A stretch of DNA of 64,000 nt from Pachypanchax playfairii (lineage: Eukaryota > Chordata > Actinopteri > Cyprinodontiformes > Aplocheilidae), in the NCBI GenBank assembly GCA_006937955.1, contig SSNP01000069.1:1100339-1164338 (forward strand), in the 5' to 3' direction. Each line of letters starts with the position of its first letter. The first letter of the stretch is position 1. Made by a program: the position numbers and the translations under genes. Below, piece after piece: positions 22,285 through 35,916 of this stretch. The notes under the pieces were generated by a model. That model had not been told where the DNA came from. It did not search any database and worked only from the letters and a program-made list of their open reading frames with translations.

Positions 22285-25035
22285 TTAAACCACGGCTACG
22301 AGGACCGGGTGGGTTATTTTTATGTCTTGTTCAAGAATTGACATCGGCTTTTTTTTCTCAGCTGTGAAAACGCTGTACTAGTAATCCCACCGTGTCCCAA
22401 TAATCTGACTAAACAACCCCTACTCTTCTGAATTTGGAGCTCTACATATGTTTTTAATGTGAAGGAAACAAACTCAGAAAGTCTGTTTTTGCTGCAGGAT
22501 GGTGTAACTGAACTGAGATCAGATTGATTTTACGTCTCTCCATCTTTCTTTGCTCCTTAATTTTAAGCAATAATTTTGCTCTATTTCATTTCCTGCCGTG
22601 ATCCACTGTGTTCCCTCCGATGTCCTCATTGTTCCAGGCCCACGGCTCTCAGGGGGGAACACGGTGTGTCATTCTGTGTGTGTGAGTACACATTCAATTC
22701 ACTGAGGCCTGGGACAGGAAGAGGAAAAAGGGGATGGGTGGAGACAGGAAAAGGAGGGAAAACTACAACTTAACCTCCAAATCAACTGTTAAAAACACTC
22801 ATACACCAACACTGACCTTAAAGAGTGCAGCTATGATCTCATAGGGATTGTGATTTGAGTCTGGACTCTAAGTTCAAGAACCCATTTTTTTCTATAATCT
22901 TCACTGTTCAAATGAGATCATAACTAATCAACTTAAAACTATAAAAAGTCTTAGAAAATATATTTAACAGACAATAAAAACAAACAAAAACAAAGATCCT
23001 GTAAATGTTTCAGTCTTTAGGTTTCCATTATTCTCAGACTCTGATTTCCAGATAAAAATGGGATCTCATATATATCTTCAAAAAAATCTAACATCTCTGA
23101 ACTCATTGTACTTTTAAGAAATATTAAACTTTAAATGGTATATTTGTTCTGGACGGGTTCAAGCTGCACTGATGAGTATTTCTGGCAGCCCTTTTAGATC
23201 TGAACCAAAATAAACAACAATGTGTGTTTATCTTAATTAAAGAAGGTCTCAACGAGTCCCAGCGTGGTTTTTAATAGTGTTAAACTAACACATGAGCTTT
23301 AGCTGGATAGGCAAACTTTTTGAAACCATGTTTTTTAGCATGAATCATATTGTTTAAATCAGGAAACCAACTAATTGATGAATGCAATTAACAGACAAGT
23401 TGCTGCTGTTCAGTGTGAAAACTGGACTCGGAACCTTGTTTCTTTTATTCTAACCATCTTTCCTTCCTGTCATAACCTGCCGCCCACACGACCCATGAAG
23501 AAACCTGAACTGCTTCAAACGTGTGTCATCGCTTGGGGCCATTTTCCAAACGTTTCTCACTTTCATCTGCACCCCCCCCTCCTTTAAACACCACCTAATA
23601 CAACTGTATGACAGGTTAGTTAAAGTTCAAATATCTGTTTTGTTTCTAAACTTCAAACTATAACTAATCACAAACTGCAGAGTTTTTCTCTAAAAGATCG
23701 TGACTAGTTTGACAAATGTGATGGTTCTGAACTCAATTTTTAGCTTCACAACATAAACAACCTTAGATTTAACAATGAGGCTAATAAACGTAGATTTGTG
23801 ACGAACCCCATCATGCAGCATTTTGATCCTGATGCAGTCCAGGATGCAATGCTGCAGATTTTTGCAGGTTTTTAACTCAAAGGAACTTCAAATCAACAAA
23901 CTGCACACGGTCTTTAATTTACTGCTCAGTGTGTGAGACAACATAAATACAATTTATCAACCATTTGATGTTTTCAGTTAGAAAAAGGGTGAATAACAGA
24001 AGAGCAGCGTGGAGCCAGTGATGAGGTGGAGGAAGGGAACGGGAACAGGATGTCATGGGTGGGAGTGAAAGTCACCTGACACGGGTGGAAAGAGAAAAGG
24101 TCGTGCTCGGAGGAAATCTGGTGGGAACAGCGTTAGTGTTCAGGTCCCAGTCGAGGTCACGTCGTCACGCAGCGTAATCAAACAACTCAACATCAGACCC
24201 AGATAATAAACTCGAAAACCAGAGTGCATAGTAACCAGGAAATGATGCAACAGTTTCTTTTGACCCCAATTCCTATTACAAGGTTGATTTCTATGTTTTT
24301 GTGACTTCAGGTTGATCATCGTCCTCTTTTTTTATTCAATGTCACAATGCAGCTATAACAACAGAGTCTCTTCCAGCTGGGCGTGTTGACCTGCAGAGCA
24401 GCAGCTGAGAGTCACTTCACAGCCTCGTTCATTTTTTTTAAACATATTTAGTTACTTTGATTGCAAACTTCACAAAAGTCCAGGTTTTCCGTACTTATTC
24501 CTCTAAACAGCCCCTGCTTTTCTCTGACACACTTCCTGTACAGTAAAGTTTATCAGCACTTTGTGAGTCATTCAAGTGTTTCATCTGGCAACAAACCTCA
24601 CCTCCAACTCGCCTTGAGTAAACACGAGCACGGCGCTGAAATGAATTTGGATCCGATTTTTGCTGCTGAACTTTTACAGAATACAAGTTATGACATGAAA
24701 CCACTTTTTGTGTTTTGATTATTTTGGGGAGTGACAAAGACGCTGATTGACTTTTGAGTGATTTGAGCAGCAAAAGATCCACCAAAAGTGTTGGACTTCA
24801 TTCAGATCTGCTTCCTCCTTCAGAGCATCAATGACTGCTTGTGTTTGGAATCACTGTAAATACTATGTAATAAGATGTTTGGGACACAATAACAGATCGA
24901 CTTCAGAGGCTGTGTGTGTGTGTGTGTTTGCTGGTTTAGACCTGCCCATCCTTTAATTAGAACTAGGAGTCTAAGCCAACAGACGTGCAGCTAGAGCAGT
25001 TATCAAACACTAGTGGGGCCCCACGGGCACACAAA

Positions 25036-25036
<1 letters not shown>

Positions 25037-25100
<64 letters not shown>
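25037..25100. repeat. (CA)n microsatellite
   Basis: About 32 CA units, directly left of repeat unit copy 2. Confidence 0.95.
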
Positions 25101-25802
<702 letters not shown>

Positions 25803-26827
25803 AAAAAGACGTGTGCTCAAACCTTCAAAGACACCAACTCTTTTAAACATGACTGACACAAAATACAAGTGATTAAATCCCAACCGTCACCTTCTTGTGT
25901 CTTTATGCAGGTAGCAGGTTTTAAAGAAGAAAATACTGTTAAAGATCAGCGGTTTTAAAGAAACAGAGAAGCTGGATACACACACACACACACACGGATG
26001 GAGTCAGAAACATAGTAATCACAGAAAGAAAGAAAGCAAAGAGCCCAGTAAACCACAGAGGAGGCGATCGTTTGATCTAACATTAAGCAAACCAGACAGT
26101 CAGAGTCTGTTTACATCTTGATCAGCGGAGCCCAAACTATTTATTAACACTGAAATAGGAAACACCGTCCAATCACAAACTTTTACACAGAAACCCAACC
26201 ATACTGTGAACCAGAAGGCTAAAACAACTGCAAACAGATGTTCCTGAACAGTAACCAGATTACACTCAAATTATTGTTCATGTGAGGAACTTTTCTTTTC
26301 CATAAAACGATACAAACTTTCATTAGTTTGTGTTACAGTCAAAGATAAACAGATGAATATGTTGATCTGTGTCGGGGCTGCAGATCCACAGTGCACTGAC
26401 ACAGAAATAATTCCACACAAAAGATTCATTTATAGAAAAACATCTGTCTAACAGGTCCTCTTATTTAACCTGAATGATCCATCTGGATCAGCTATGATCA
26501 GCTATCTGATCCAACTTGATCAATTTGCTTGATCCAACCAGCTGTTTCACAGCCTGTATGTATGTAAATAAACACAAGCACATGTAGCATCACAATTCCT
26601 GCAAACGTACCTGAAGCTATCAGCAGCTTGAACGAAAAATCAGAGCTGCCTGTAGCGACAGTCAATTCTCTTTAAGCTGGAAACTACAAACTCACACTAA
26701 TATTACTGTAACAGCCCCAGTACAGTCATGTTTGGGTTGAACTCTGATTTAAACCCGAGGCTGGATGATATCGATAATCACCACGTGCTGGATGGAGCAA
26801 CAGCAGATAAAAAGATGGAGGTGTTAC

Positions 26828-27457
26828 AGAGGCCATTTCATACACATTTCAGGACTTTGTGGTTATTTCTTAAGTATTAAGTATGTAAGTCGCTTTGGAT
26901 AAAAGCGTCTGCTAAATGACAGTAGTAGTAGTAGTAGTAGTAGTATTAACTAGTAACATGAAACATTTTATATCTAAAAAACGTCAGAAAACACTGATTA
27001 ACAGACCTTTCAATCTGTCTGAGTTAAAATTCGGGTGGTTCTGGTTCCTTTCGTCAGGCTGCTTCGGCAGCAGCTCGTTCATATTCATTGTTCAAATTTG
27101 CTGGACTCTGATTGGCTAACAAACTAGCCTATGAGAGCAAAGAATGGCAGTGTCAGACATCGTGTCTTCCTGTTTGCTACGTTATGCTAACAGCTTTTAG
27201 CCAGCAGCATGCTAGGTGTGGTTTCAACTGCGGATGCTGCCGAATACTAACAAACAAAGGAGTTGTGATGAAACAAATACAGGTCGTTCAGACTCGGGAG
27301 AACTCGGGTGTTATCACCACCTGCGTAGTTTAAGAGATTAAAACTGAAAGAGAAGTTGTTGACCTGTTTTCACACCCACTATGAAGGTAAGAACACCTGT
27401 GGAGTTAAAATATTCAACAGGAACCTCAGAAAAACAGTTTTTAATGGAAGGGTTTCT
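26828..27457 (+). mobile_element. TTAA element family A, copy A1
   Basis: Family A runs from AGAGGCCATTTCATAC to ATGGAAGGGTTTCT with imperfect inverted ends, flanked by TTAA. Here the left TTAA has become TTAC (26824-26827); the right one is at 27458-27461. Internal marks are CTGATTGGCTAAC (inverted CCAAT box), TATGCTAACAGCTTTTAGCC, and ATGAAG followed by the donor-like GTAAGA (27381-27392). This copy contains a later insertion of a short LINE/SINE tail at about 26884-26945. No protein of note is encoded. Confidence 0.85.
26884..26945 (+). repeat. short retroposed LINE/SINE 3' tail with (AGT)n, inside A1
   Basis: TAAGTCGCTTTGGATAAAAG followed by CGTCTGCTAAATGAC is the 3' tail shared by many fish L2-type LINEs and SINEs; here only the tail is present, then (AGT)n. 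Comparison with other A copies shows the host sequence AGTATTAA on both sides, i.e. a target duplication. Confidence 0.75.
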
Positions 27458-29859
27458 TTAAGAACCAGCAACGTGATACGGCGTGTGTAGAAAGAGCGTG
27501 TTTTCCTTTCAAAGTGGCGCCCATAGGCAGATTACTTGTGACCAGAAAGGCAAGCCACAATGAGGCTGCAGAGGATTCAGACATGTACAAGCAGGTTCAA
27601 ACACACACACACATATACACACAAAAACCCAGCTCTTATCTCTGCCTTTGATGCAGCTGGAGAGTTTCTAAATGAAGGCAAATCCAGGAACTAACAGTCC
27701 TGCACTCCAGCAGCTGGGCAGGTTTCTGCTCCTGTAAAATAACTGCTTTTAATCTTTCCATGACAGATTCACAAAGATAAACATTTTCACGTCAAAGAGC
27801 ATTTTTAAATTTCATATCAACGTATGACCCATCGAGTGTTGAATACATATATTTTGGGGAGAGGGGAGGGTTTCTGTATTCTTTACCATCTTTTATCACA
27901 CACGTCGGCCCAGATGGAAGTTGTAAATACATCAAGTGAATGTAAGTTAACAGAATATCAAACAATAGAGCAGCACAGCACACAATGTGCTTGGCACATA
28001 CAGATAACATTCACTTCCTGAGGTTTCAGCAGAGTGACTTATAGCCTCTGCAGCTGTATATTTGGGGATTCGGGTGACAAACTTCAACTCAGATAAAAAG
28101 CTCATCGCGTAAGTAATCTTAATTTTAAAAAGCTGTTATCTAAAGTTCAGCAACTAGTTTCATTTCACTAAAATCTACCTAAACTTTTATTCTGAAGGAT
28201 TAAGTTGGGCCTTATGGGTAATCAAGTCTTATTCTAGTTTTCCTCTTAGATATTCGCTGTCTTAGATTAGAATATCTGCCCAAATTTTAACAATTTTTAT
28301 AAACAACAGGACACACAGCGCTCATTTATTCTTGAGAATAAATATTTTTGTGGTTATCTGATTTTAGTCTCTCAATTTTAGAGCATCTGCTCAGATAAAT
28401 TAGCTTTTCTTTGTTCTGAATGTTTTTCTTTTAAATGATTAGCACAACTGTTTTCTTTTATTTGTTCGCCTCTAACATAAACTACATTGTCTTTATTACA
28501 TTTTTAAAAAAGTAGATTCATTTTTTCCACTGAGATTTAATGTGTCATTTATGCTGGCAAACTAGTTTAAACAAGTAATACTACAGAAGTTAATAGTGAC
28601 CTCATTGTAAAGCATTAAACCTACAAAATACTCATTTTTGTTCAAATATTATATTGATTGAACATTTTAATATGTGAAATGAATGCTCAAATAAATAATC
28701 TAAAGTTATGTATAAGAGATGCTTCTGCAGTAAACCGATTTGAACAGACTGTAAGTGGCTGTGGCTTCGGTGGTTTAGGAAGTTAAAGTCTATTCTAAAA
28801 GAGCCGCGCTGTCACAAACCCAGAAATAGATGTTAAAAGCTACCGCACAGGAAAAAGAGCAGAGGCTAAACAGGGCCGACTCGACTACTCCTCAGACTGC
28901 TGCAACCCAATCGTCTGTCTGTCCGTCCGTACATGCAGCCAGCTGCCAGGCTGGAAGAAGGCATCACTCTGGACTGAGCGGCGCCGCTGAGGAGGAGGAG
29001 CCATGTATAGGAGCAGGACTGCTGTAAGTTTTCCCACGTAGTGGAGGAAACCTTTATGACTTGCAAAAATAACTCCACCCATGATTGATGATTGGTATTT
29101 CTGTATGAGCTCTTTTTGGATTCAAGACATAAGACAGCTGTCCTGGGTGCCACTGGGTGCTACAGGGTGCCATGCATCCTGTCTTCCTCCCACCTAAAGC
29201 ACACCTGCATCCCAACTCCAGACTCAATCACAACTTTATTATTACTTATCATAAGCTGTAATATGGTTTAAATATTATTACCTGAATTACCTTTTTTTAT
29301 AAAATAAGAGAAACCTTTAATAGTTCAAGAAACCTACATATCAGGACAGAAGGAAAATTAAATATAACAATATTATTTATAAAGTGAGACAAATGAATCC
29401 CTGACTAGATATTTGATCTATTTTGACATAGACTCTATATGCCTTGCATCATGCATATACACGTATATAAATACATACACACATATGCATGAGTGGTATT
29501 TTGCTGGAGGTAGCGTCCTGTAAAAAGGGAAACAGTGACCGTCTATGTTAACTCTGAGGGTCATATTACCTCAGCTACAGAGAGACAGAACAGGGAACAA
29601 CCTATTTGACTCAAGTTCAGACTGAATTTCTCTCCAGACACAGAATGTGTTATTCTACATGGCAACTGAACAGACAAGTCTGTTTATTCTAAGAATTTAG
29701 GTCTAAATTTGGACAAAAATATCTGTTTTGTAATATGTGGATGAAAATTTCAGGTTAAAGTCTTTATAATACAGACAGAAATAACAGATGTGTTTTCTAC
29801 AAGAAAAGCTCACATGAAAATCCCGTGTTCAAATTGTAAATTTATATGTGAAAATCTTG

Positions 29860-30500
29860 AGTTTCTATGCAGTTTTAGAAGGAAAATCCCCAAAACTTCA
29901 CATGTGGAAAATCCATGATTTCACATGTGAAATCGCGTTAGATTCACCTGTAAAACACATGTGAAATGTGTGTTCCTACACATGTTACGTGGTTTTGGAA
30001 CTTCATGTGATAAATCACATTTTTACATGCGAAAATGTGTAAAAGTTCCTTAAATCCTATGAAAAATGAAACATGTGAAAAATGTTTCCCATGTGACGTC
30101 ATCTTGAAAAAACAAAAACAAAAAAACTCTTGAACTCTGTATGTTAAAAATGACATTTTCACATTAGTAAAATTATTAAATTAACATGTGAAAAAATTGG
30201 AATTCTTTTTTTTTTTTCATTTAACACAGAATTTTGGAACAAAAAACCCACATGTGTAAAATCCACGTTTTAACAAGAACTAAATGCCCTGCTGTTTTAA
30301 CACACCATATGGTAAACATTTGTGAAACACGCGACATGTGTGTGTTTAACAACTTCACATGTGGAACTTCACGTTTTCACATGGGAAAATGTCTTAAATT
30401 AACATCAATACTGTGTATTCTATATGTGGGAACCATGATTTTAGATTCTATTCATATTATCACATGTTCCAAACATGTTAAATGCATGTGGTTTCCGTTA
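29860..30500. repeat. cluster of CACATGTG-type palindromes
   Basis: More than ten ACATGT or CACATGTG words in about 640 bp, often in the context TTTTCACATGTGAAA, with degenerate spacing. It resembles a decayed array of short palindromic units. No terminal repeats were identified. Confidence 0.55.
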
Positions 30501-31193
30501 AGAGAAACAACAGAGAGCTCGATACAGAAAGTTGGAATGGAGGAAAAACTAATAATTAATAATAAATAGTATTTGTTGGGAATGAACATTCTCATTAAAC
30601 AATAACAAAAAAAGAAAATCCACATAATTTATGACATCCAATAATGACTAGACTGTAGATTTAAATAATCTGTTAAATACACCGACTGCAGAAGTAAATA
30701 TTACAGTTTAAGAATTATTTACAAACAAGAAACTGTGTTAAAATAACATTCAGAGCAGCTGGTGAGATCATGAATAAAGCTTCAGACTGGCACAAAGCTT
30801 CTCAATTTAGCCATGAATAAGTGGGAAGATTTAGACTATGTATAGTGTGTGTGTGTGTGTCAATATGCACGAAACTATGTGAGGAAACCAAGGATAGAAG
30901 TCAGGAGATGTCTGTACATAGATAAAATGCATCTCAGCATGTTTTTTTTTATAATTAGCAGGGTAAACGATGTCAAGCACGCATAGCTGTCATGGTTAGG
31001 AGACATAAATACACTTCACATATGTCATGTGATGACACTGACTTATATGAACATGCATGTACACTAACTATCATCAGGGAAATATAAAAATATGAATTGG
31101 TTAGAAGATAAAATGTTATTTTAAGTCATAATGTTACATAAATATTATCAGACAACGTCCAGCTGACTGACCTCATTTCGTTCTGGTTATTAA

Positions 31194-31696
31194 TTAAAGG
31201 AGCTCATTTATTTATTATGAATTTATTATCACATTAACATGATGTTGGGCATCACAATAAGCTAAATGACTCTAGTTTGATATTTTATGATGATTAAAGT
31301 TCTGATAATATACATTCACTTGGTTTTACATAGAGAGTTTAAATGACATCAGATGTTTGCTGGTTAATTTGTTAAATCTTTCAAAGAAAAAGCATGAAAA
31401 TATAGGAAACAGAAGTTCTTGAATAATGAACAACACAACATTAAATAACATAATTACACAATATAATACACAACATTGTGACCCACAGTTGCATTTTGGT
31501 TCTACTTCTTACTGAGGAGAAAAAAATCAATATCTACTGAGTCACATGGAATCCATAAATGAGCAGAGTAAAAGAAGACCTGTATAACTCATGATGAACA
31601 ATCCTTTGAGCTCCATTTTTGCCAAACACTAATGTCAAAGCCGTATTCTGATTAAAATATTTCTAAAAGAAGACGAGATTCAGTCAAGCAGAGAAA
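31194..31696. repeat. 503-bp segment, first copy (empty-site version)
   Basis: Starts with TTAA (31194-31197) then AGGAGCTCATTTATTTATTA and runs to the N gap at 31697. The same sequence returns at 31967-32469 (offset 773), with very few differences (for example TTTATTATC versus TTTATGATC). The left boundary of identity is exactly the TTAA. Confidence 0.9.
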
Positions 31697-31747
31697 NNNN
31701 NNNNNNNNNNNNNNNNNNNNNNNNNNNNNNNNNNNNNNNNNNNNNNN
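31697..31747. other. assembly gap (51 N)
   Basis: Run of N between the two copies of the 503-bp segment; element C is visible only to its right. Confidence 0.98.
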
Positions 31748-31966
31748 CGCAAAGATGACAATAATACTCACCTGTCGAGACATTTTCTTGGTTTTGTTTT
31801 TCTTTCTTCTTGCAAAAGCGTTCTCTGCGCGTTGTTGTTGGGGGGGGGTGGCGGCGGGGTGGAGGGGGTGAGGGGGGGGGGTCTGCGGCGAGGGAACGTT
31901 ACGACAGTGAGCTTTCACAGGGGACCAGTAGGGGGAGAGCGAGAGCAAAACTTACTTAGTTCTGCT
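31748..31966 (-). mobile_element. TTAA element C, right part only
   Basis: Ends ...ACTTAGTTCTGCT directly before TTAA (31967-31970); on the minus strand the end reads AGCAGAACTAAGTAAG, like other TTAA element ends here. The visible part is very G-rich on the plus strand (31840-31886) and on the minus strand contains ATGTCTCGACAG followed by GTGAGT (31766-31783), a four-codon exon with a consensus donor. The left part is lost in the N gap. Confidence 0.7.
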
Positions 31967-32469
31967 TTAAAGGAGCTCATTTATTTATTATGAATTTATG
32001 ATCACATTAACATGATGTTGGGCATCACAATAAGCTAAATGACTCTAGTTTGATATTTTATGATGATTAAAGTTCTGATAATATACATTCACTTGGTTTT
32101 ACATAGAGAGTTTAAATGACATCAGATGTTTGCTGGTTAATTTGTTAAATCTTTCAAAGAAAAAGCATGAAAATATAGGAAACAGAAGTTCTTGAATAAT
32201 GAACAACACAACATTAAATAACATAATTACACAATATAATACACAACATTGTGACCCACAGTTGCATTTTGGTTCTACTTCTTACTGAGGAGAAAAAAAT
32301 CAATATCTACTGAGTCACATGGAATCCATAAATGAGCAGAGTAAAAGAAGACCTGTATAACTCATGATGAACAATCCTTTGAGCTCCATTTTTGCCAAAC
32401 ACTAATGTCAAAGCCGTATTCTGATTAAAATATTTCTAAAAGAAGACGAGATTCAGTCAAGCAGAGAAA
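31967..32469. repeat. 503-bp segment, second copy (next to element C)
   Basis: Copy of 31194-31696 beginning at the TTAA that borders element C. After 32469 the sequence continues into an A-family fragment, so this copy appears to be the one joined to the downstream contig. Confidence 0.9.
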
Positions 32470-32521
32470 AAAGAACTTCTGTTTTTGCTGAAAAGTTTCT
32501 ACATTACCTAATGTTATCACC

Positions 32522-32908
32522 AACTACGCAGGTGGTGATAACACCCGAGTTCTCCTGAGTCTGAACGGCCTGTATCTGTTTCATCACAACTCCTTTGTTT
32601 GTTAGTATTCATCAGCTCCTGCAGTTGAAACCAAGCCTAGCATGCTGCTGGCTAAAAGCTGTTAGCATAACGTAGCAAACAGGAAGACACGACGTCTGAC
32701 ACTGCCATTCTTTGCTCTCATAGGCTAGTTTGTTAGCCAATCAAGAGTCCAGCAAATTCGAGCAATGAATATGAACGAGCTGCTGCCGAAGCAGCCTGAC
32801 GAAAGGAGCTGGAGCCACCTGAATTTTAACGCAGACAGATTGAAAGGTCTGTTAATCAGTGTTTCCTGACGTTTTTTAGATATAAAATGTTTCATATTAC
32901 TGGTTAAT
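32522..32908 (-). mobile_element. TTAA element family A, copy A2 (both ends missing)
   Basis: Minus-oriented internal part of family A, from AACTACGCAGGTGGTGATAA to CATATTACTGGTTAAT. It retains the GTTAGCCAATCA CCAAT box (near 32732). It lacks both TTAA-flanked ends and the ATGAAG/GTAAGA segment. Confidence 0.85.
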
Positions 32909-34107
32909 GTCAAATTGGAGTAATAATGAGAAAAAGAAACAAAAATATTTAAAAATGGAATATAAGAACATAGGTACATCCATATCTGTCTATCAATGAT
33001 CCTTTATGGAATTATGAGGCAGTAAAGTTTTTAAATACAGCTGAAAATGAAGTAAAACCAACAAAAAGATCAACTCAAAAGCCCAAAAAATGTTAACAGA
33101 AAAAAAGTGCTATTGTTAAACAATCTAAACAGCTCAAGTCTGAAATCTAAAGGTTCTAAACACCCTCATACCAAGAGTGATAGATCATGTTGTCTTATAT
33201 CACAGTAACGCATATGTACTTTGTTAAACTGCTAAAATACATATTGTGTCGGTGATTTAACATACACTAAAAGAGCTTCTAGGAATTTACTAACAGCAAG
33301 AAAAAAGGATATAAATAATGTAACAACACACACTGGGTTTGTTTTGAAAGATCCTAAAGCAAGATAAATGGAAATGGGAATAAGTAACTAACTATTCAGG
33401 GACAGTTGATTGCATCCAATCTGAAATCTAAAATTAATGTCTCTCTTATTTTCTCTTTCCGTCTCCTTCACATCTCCATCTTTCGGTCTCAGAGGAGAGT
33501 GTTACCGTGTACTAATGAAAAAGCAGCCTTAATATAATTTTCCCCAAGTCCATCTGGAAATAATTTTAGCATGTAGCAACCGTAGCTGTGTTTGGATAAA
33601 GCTCTGACATACATGAGGCCCTCTGACGCTCGCTGAGTTAATGTGTGAGTGTTTGTGTGGGTGCGAGAGAAAGAAAGGATAGAAAAAACATCATGTGACT
33701 GGTGAGAGGTGAGGCTTGTGCTTTACTGTGAGTGTGGGTTCATGCTTGGATCTGGGAGCCTTCCAAGCTGGAGAAAGATGGGCCAACACAATTAAATCAT
33801 TTTTATTGTCAGTAGAGTTTTAGGTAATGGTGCACAGGGCAGGTCAGGGCCAAGCGTGGGTGATTTGGTGACTTCTGTTTCTTTGTGGTATTAGCTGACT
33901 CAAGTTAAAGCATCTGACGGCAGAGATTATTACGAAAAATGTAAATACATCTAAGTGACTAAGAAATATTCCCTGACAAGCAGGCAAAAATATTTTAAAC
34001 AAGTTGAAGTACTTACTCAGAGGTCTTGTTTAGTTTATGTCATCTAATAATCACAAACTTAATGCCGAAGTGATCGTAAACAAAACCCATAAAATATCTG
34101 AGGCCTT

Positions 34108-34200
34108 ATTCTTAAATGGTAAATGGTAAATGGCGTGTACTTGTATAGCGCTTTACTCAGGTCCTACGACCCCCAAAGCGCTTCACACTACAGTTTTTTT
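34108..34200 (+). repeat. dispersed fish repeat with AGCGCTTT words
   Basis: TAAATGGTAAATGG...TATAGCGCTTTAC...CCCAAAGCGCTTCACAC is a motif set common in teleost interspersed repeats. Its class cannot be fixed from this fragment. Confidence 0.45.
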
Positions 34201-34860
34201 AAAGGACAACGAAAGCTCATCCAGAGTTACTGAGAAGAAATTGAAGTAATTTTATAATGATTTCATCATGGAACACAATAAGATGATCCAGTTATTTATT
34301 TAAACCCAGGTCACCGCCTCTTGAGGGCTTTTGCATAACTCGGTTTGCTCAACAAGCCTCCTGTACTTTGCTCAGTTTTTTAAAAAAGCTACAGAAACTA
34401 AATAAATTCCAGTGTAGTCTCCATTTCTTATGCGTTACAGCTCGACTTCTTGTTAGAAAAACACATTTGTTATAAACAAGCACCTGTCAGTGTTCTGAGG
34501 CTGATTGAAAGCCTTCAGACGATATTAATCTTGGTGCAGGAGACATTAGACGACAGCTGTGATGCATTGAACGAAGTGGTGCGCTGCCATGTCAACGTCT
34601 TAAAAAAATGTACAGAAATATGTGGAATAACAAGAAATCTGTCAGTCTTGTTTGTAATGTTGCTTATACTTTCGCTTTCTTATTTTAACTTCTTATTTTA
34701 ACATGCAAATTAACATTTTGTGTATTAATGCTTTCTGATTGGTCCATAGATTCAGCAAAAGTCCTGAGGACTGAAAAACACTAGCTGTACTCCCGAGGTC
34801 TAAACATTTTTTTCCTGTTCTGTTTGATCTGTTCTATCAGAGTTCACTTTTTTGGATTAA

Positions 34861-35424
34861 AGAGGCCATTTCATACACATTTCAGGACTTTGTGGTTATT
34901 TCTTGAGTATTAACCATTAATATGAAAAAATTTTATATCTAAAAAAAGTCAGGAAACACTGATTAACAGACCTTTCAATCTGTCTGCGTTAAAATTCAGG
35001 TGGTTCCGGCTCCTTCCGTCAGGCTGCTTCGTCAGCAGCTCGTTCATATTCATTGTTCGAATTTGCTGGACTCTTGATTGGCTAACAAACCAGCCTATGA
35101 AAGCAAGGTATACTGTTTCCTACCCCGCTGCGTGTGCCAACGTCAGACGTCATGTCTTTCTGTTTGCTACGTCTTATGCTAACAGCTTTTAGCCAGCAGC
35201 ATGCTAGGCGTGGTTTCAACTGCAGGAGCTGATGAATACTAACAAACAAAGGAGTTGTGATGAAACAGATACAGGCCGTTTGGACTCGGGAGAACTCGGG
35301 TTTTATCACCACCTGCGTAGTTTGAGAGATTAAAACTGAAAGAGAAGTTGAAGGTAAGAAAACCTGTGGAGCTAAAATATTCAACAGAAACCTCAGAAAA
35401 ACTGTTTTTAATGGAAGGGTTTCT
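34861..35424 (+). mobile_element. TTAA element family A, copy A3
   Basis: TTAA at 34857-34860 and 35425-35428. Full length except for a short deletion just before the donor-like GTAAGA (the ATG is lost: GAAGTTGAAGGTAAGA), so this copy lacks the start codon of the exon-like module. CCAAT box retained (TGATTGGCTAAC near 35085). Confidence 0.9.
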
Positions 35425-35916
35425 TTAAACAAAGTAGGCTGGAATCTTTTCAGCTTTTCGTATGCAGTATCATCCACGACCAATGCATCACTAACTTGTA
35501 AGAAGACTATATTGAAAACTCCTTCAGCCTCTGAGCTGATTCACCCCTAAAAATCATTCTTTTTGTGTGATTGCAGACCTGCACAAAGACATTCTAACAA
35601 CAAACTAAGCTTGTTCTGGACCACCTTATAGATGCATACCAAAACCAACTAGCATTGAGACTAACAGAACATTAAAGCTTTAAAACATTTACAGACTTCC
35701 CTCAATGAGCTTCAAAACCTCAGAAATGGAATTTGGACACGTTTCCATGGAGAAATGAATCACAACAAAAAGTCTCAGAGTTACACAAATACACACTTAT
35801 CTTCACAACAGTTGTGAACTTTTTCTTATGGACACAACAAAACCTTTCATCATCTCTGAATCATTTACAGACAAACAATGCAAGAAATTTGTGATCTGAT
35901 GTAATGACTGACTTAA

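Noticed and set aside
28830..29027. A 65-codon frame in GC-richer sequence
   Set aside because: No known domain; several overlapping frames on both strands are equally open, which argues against coding.
34450..34701. An 83-codon frame with a hydrophobic end (LSVLFVMLLILSLSYFNFLF)
   Set aside because: No recognisable family and no splice or promoter context; length is within chance for AT-rich intron DNA.
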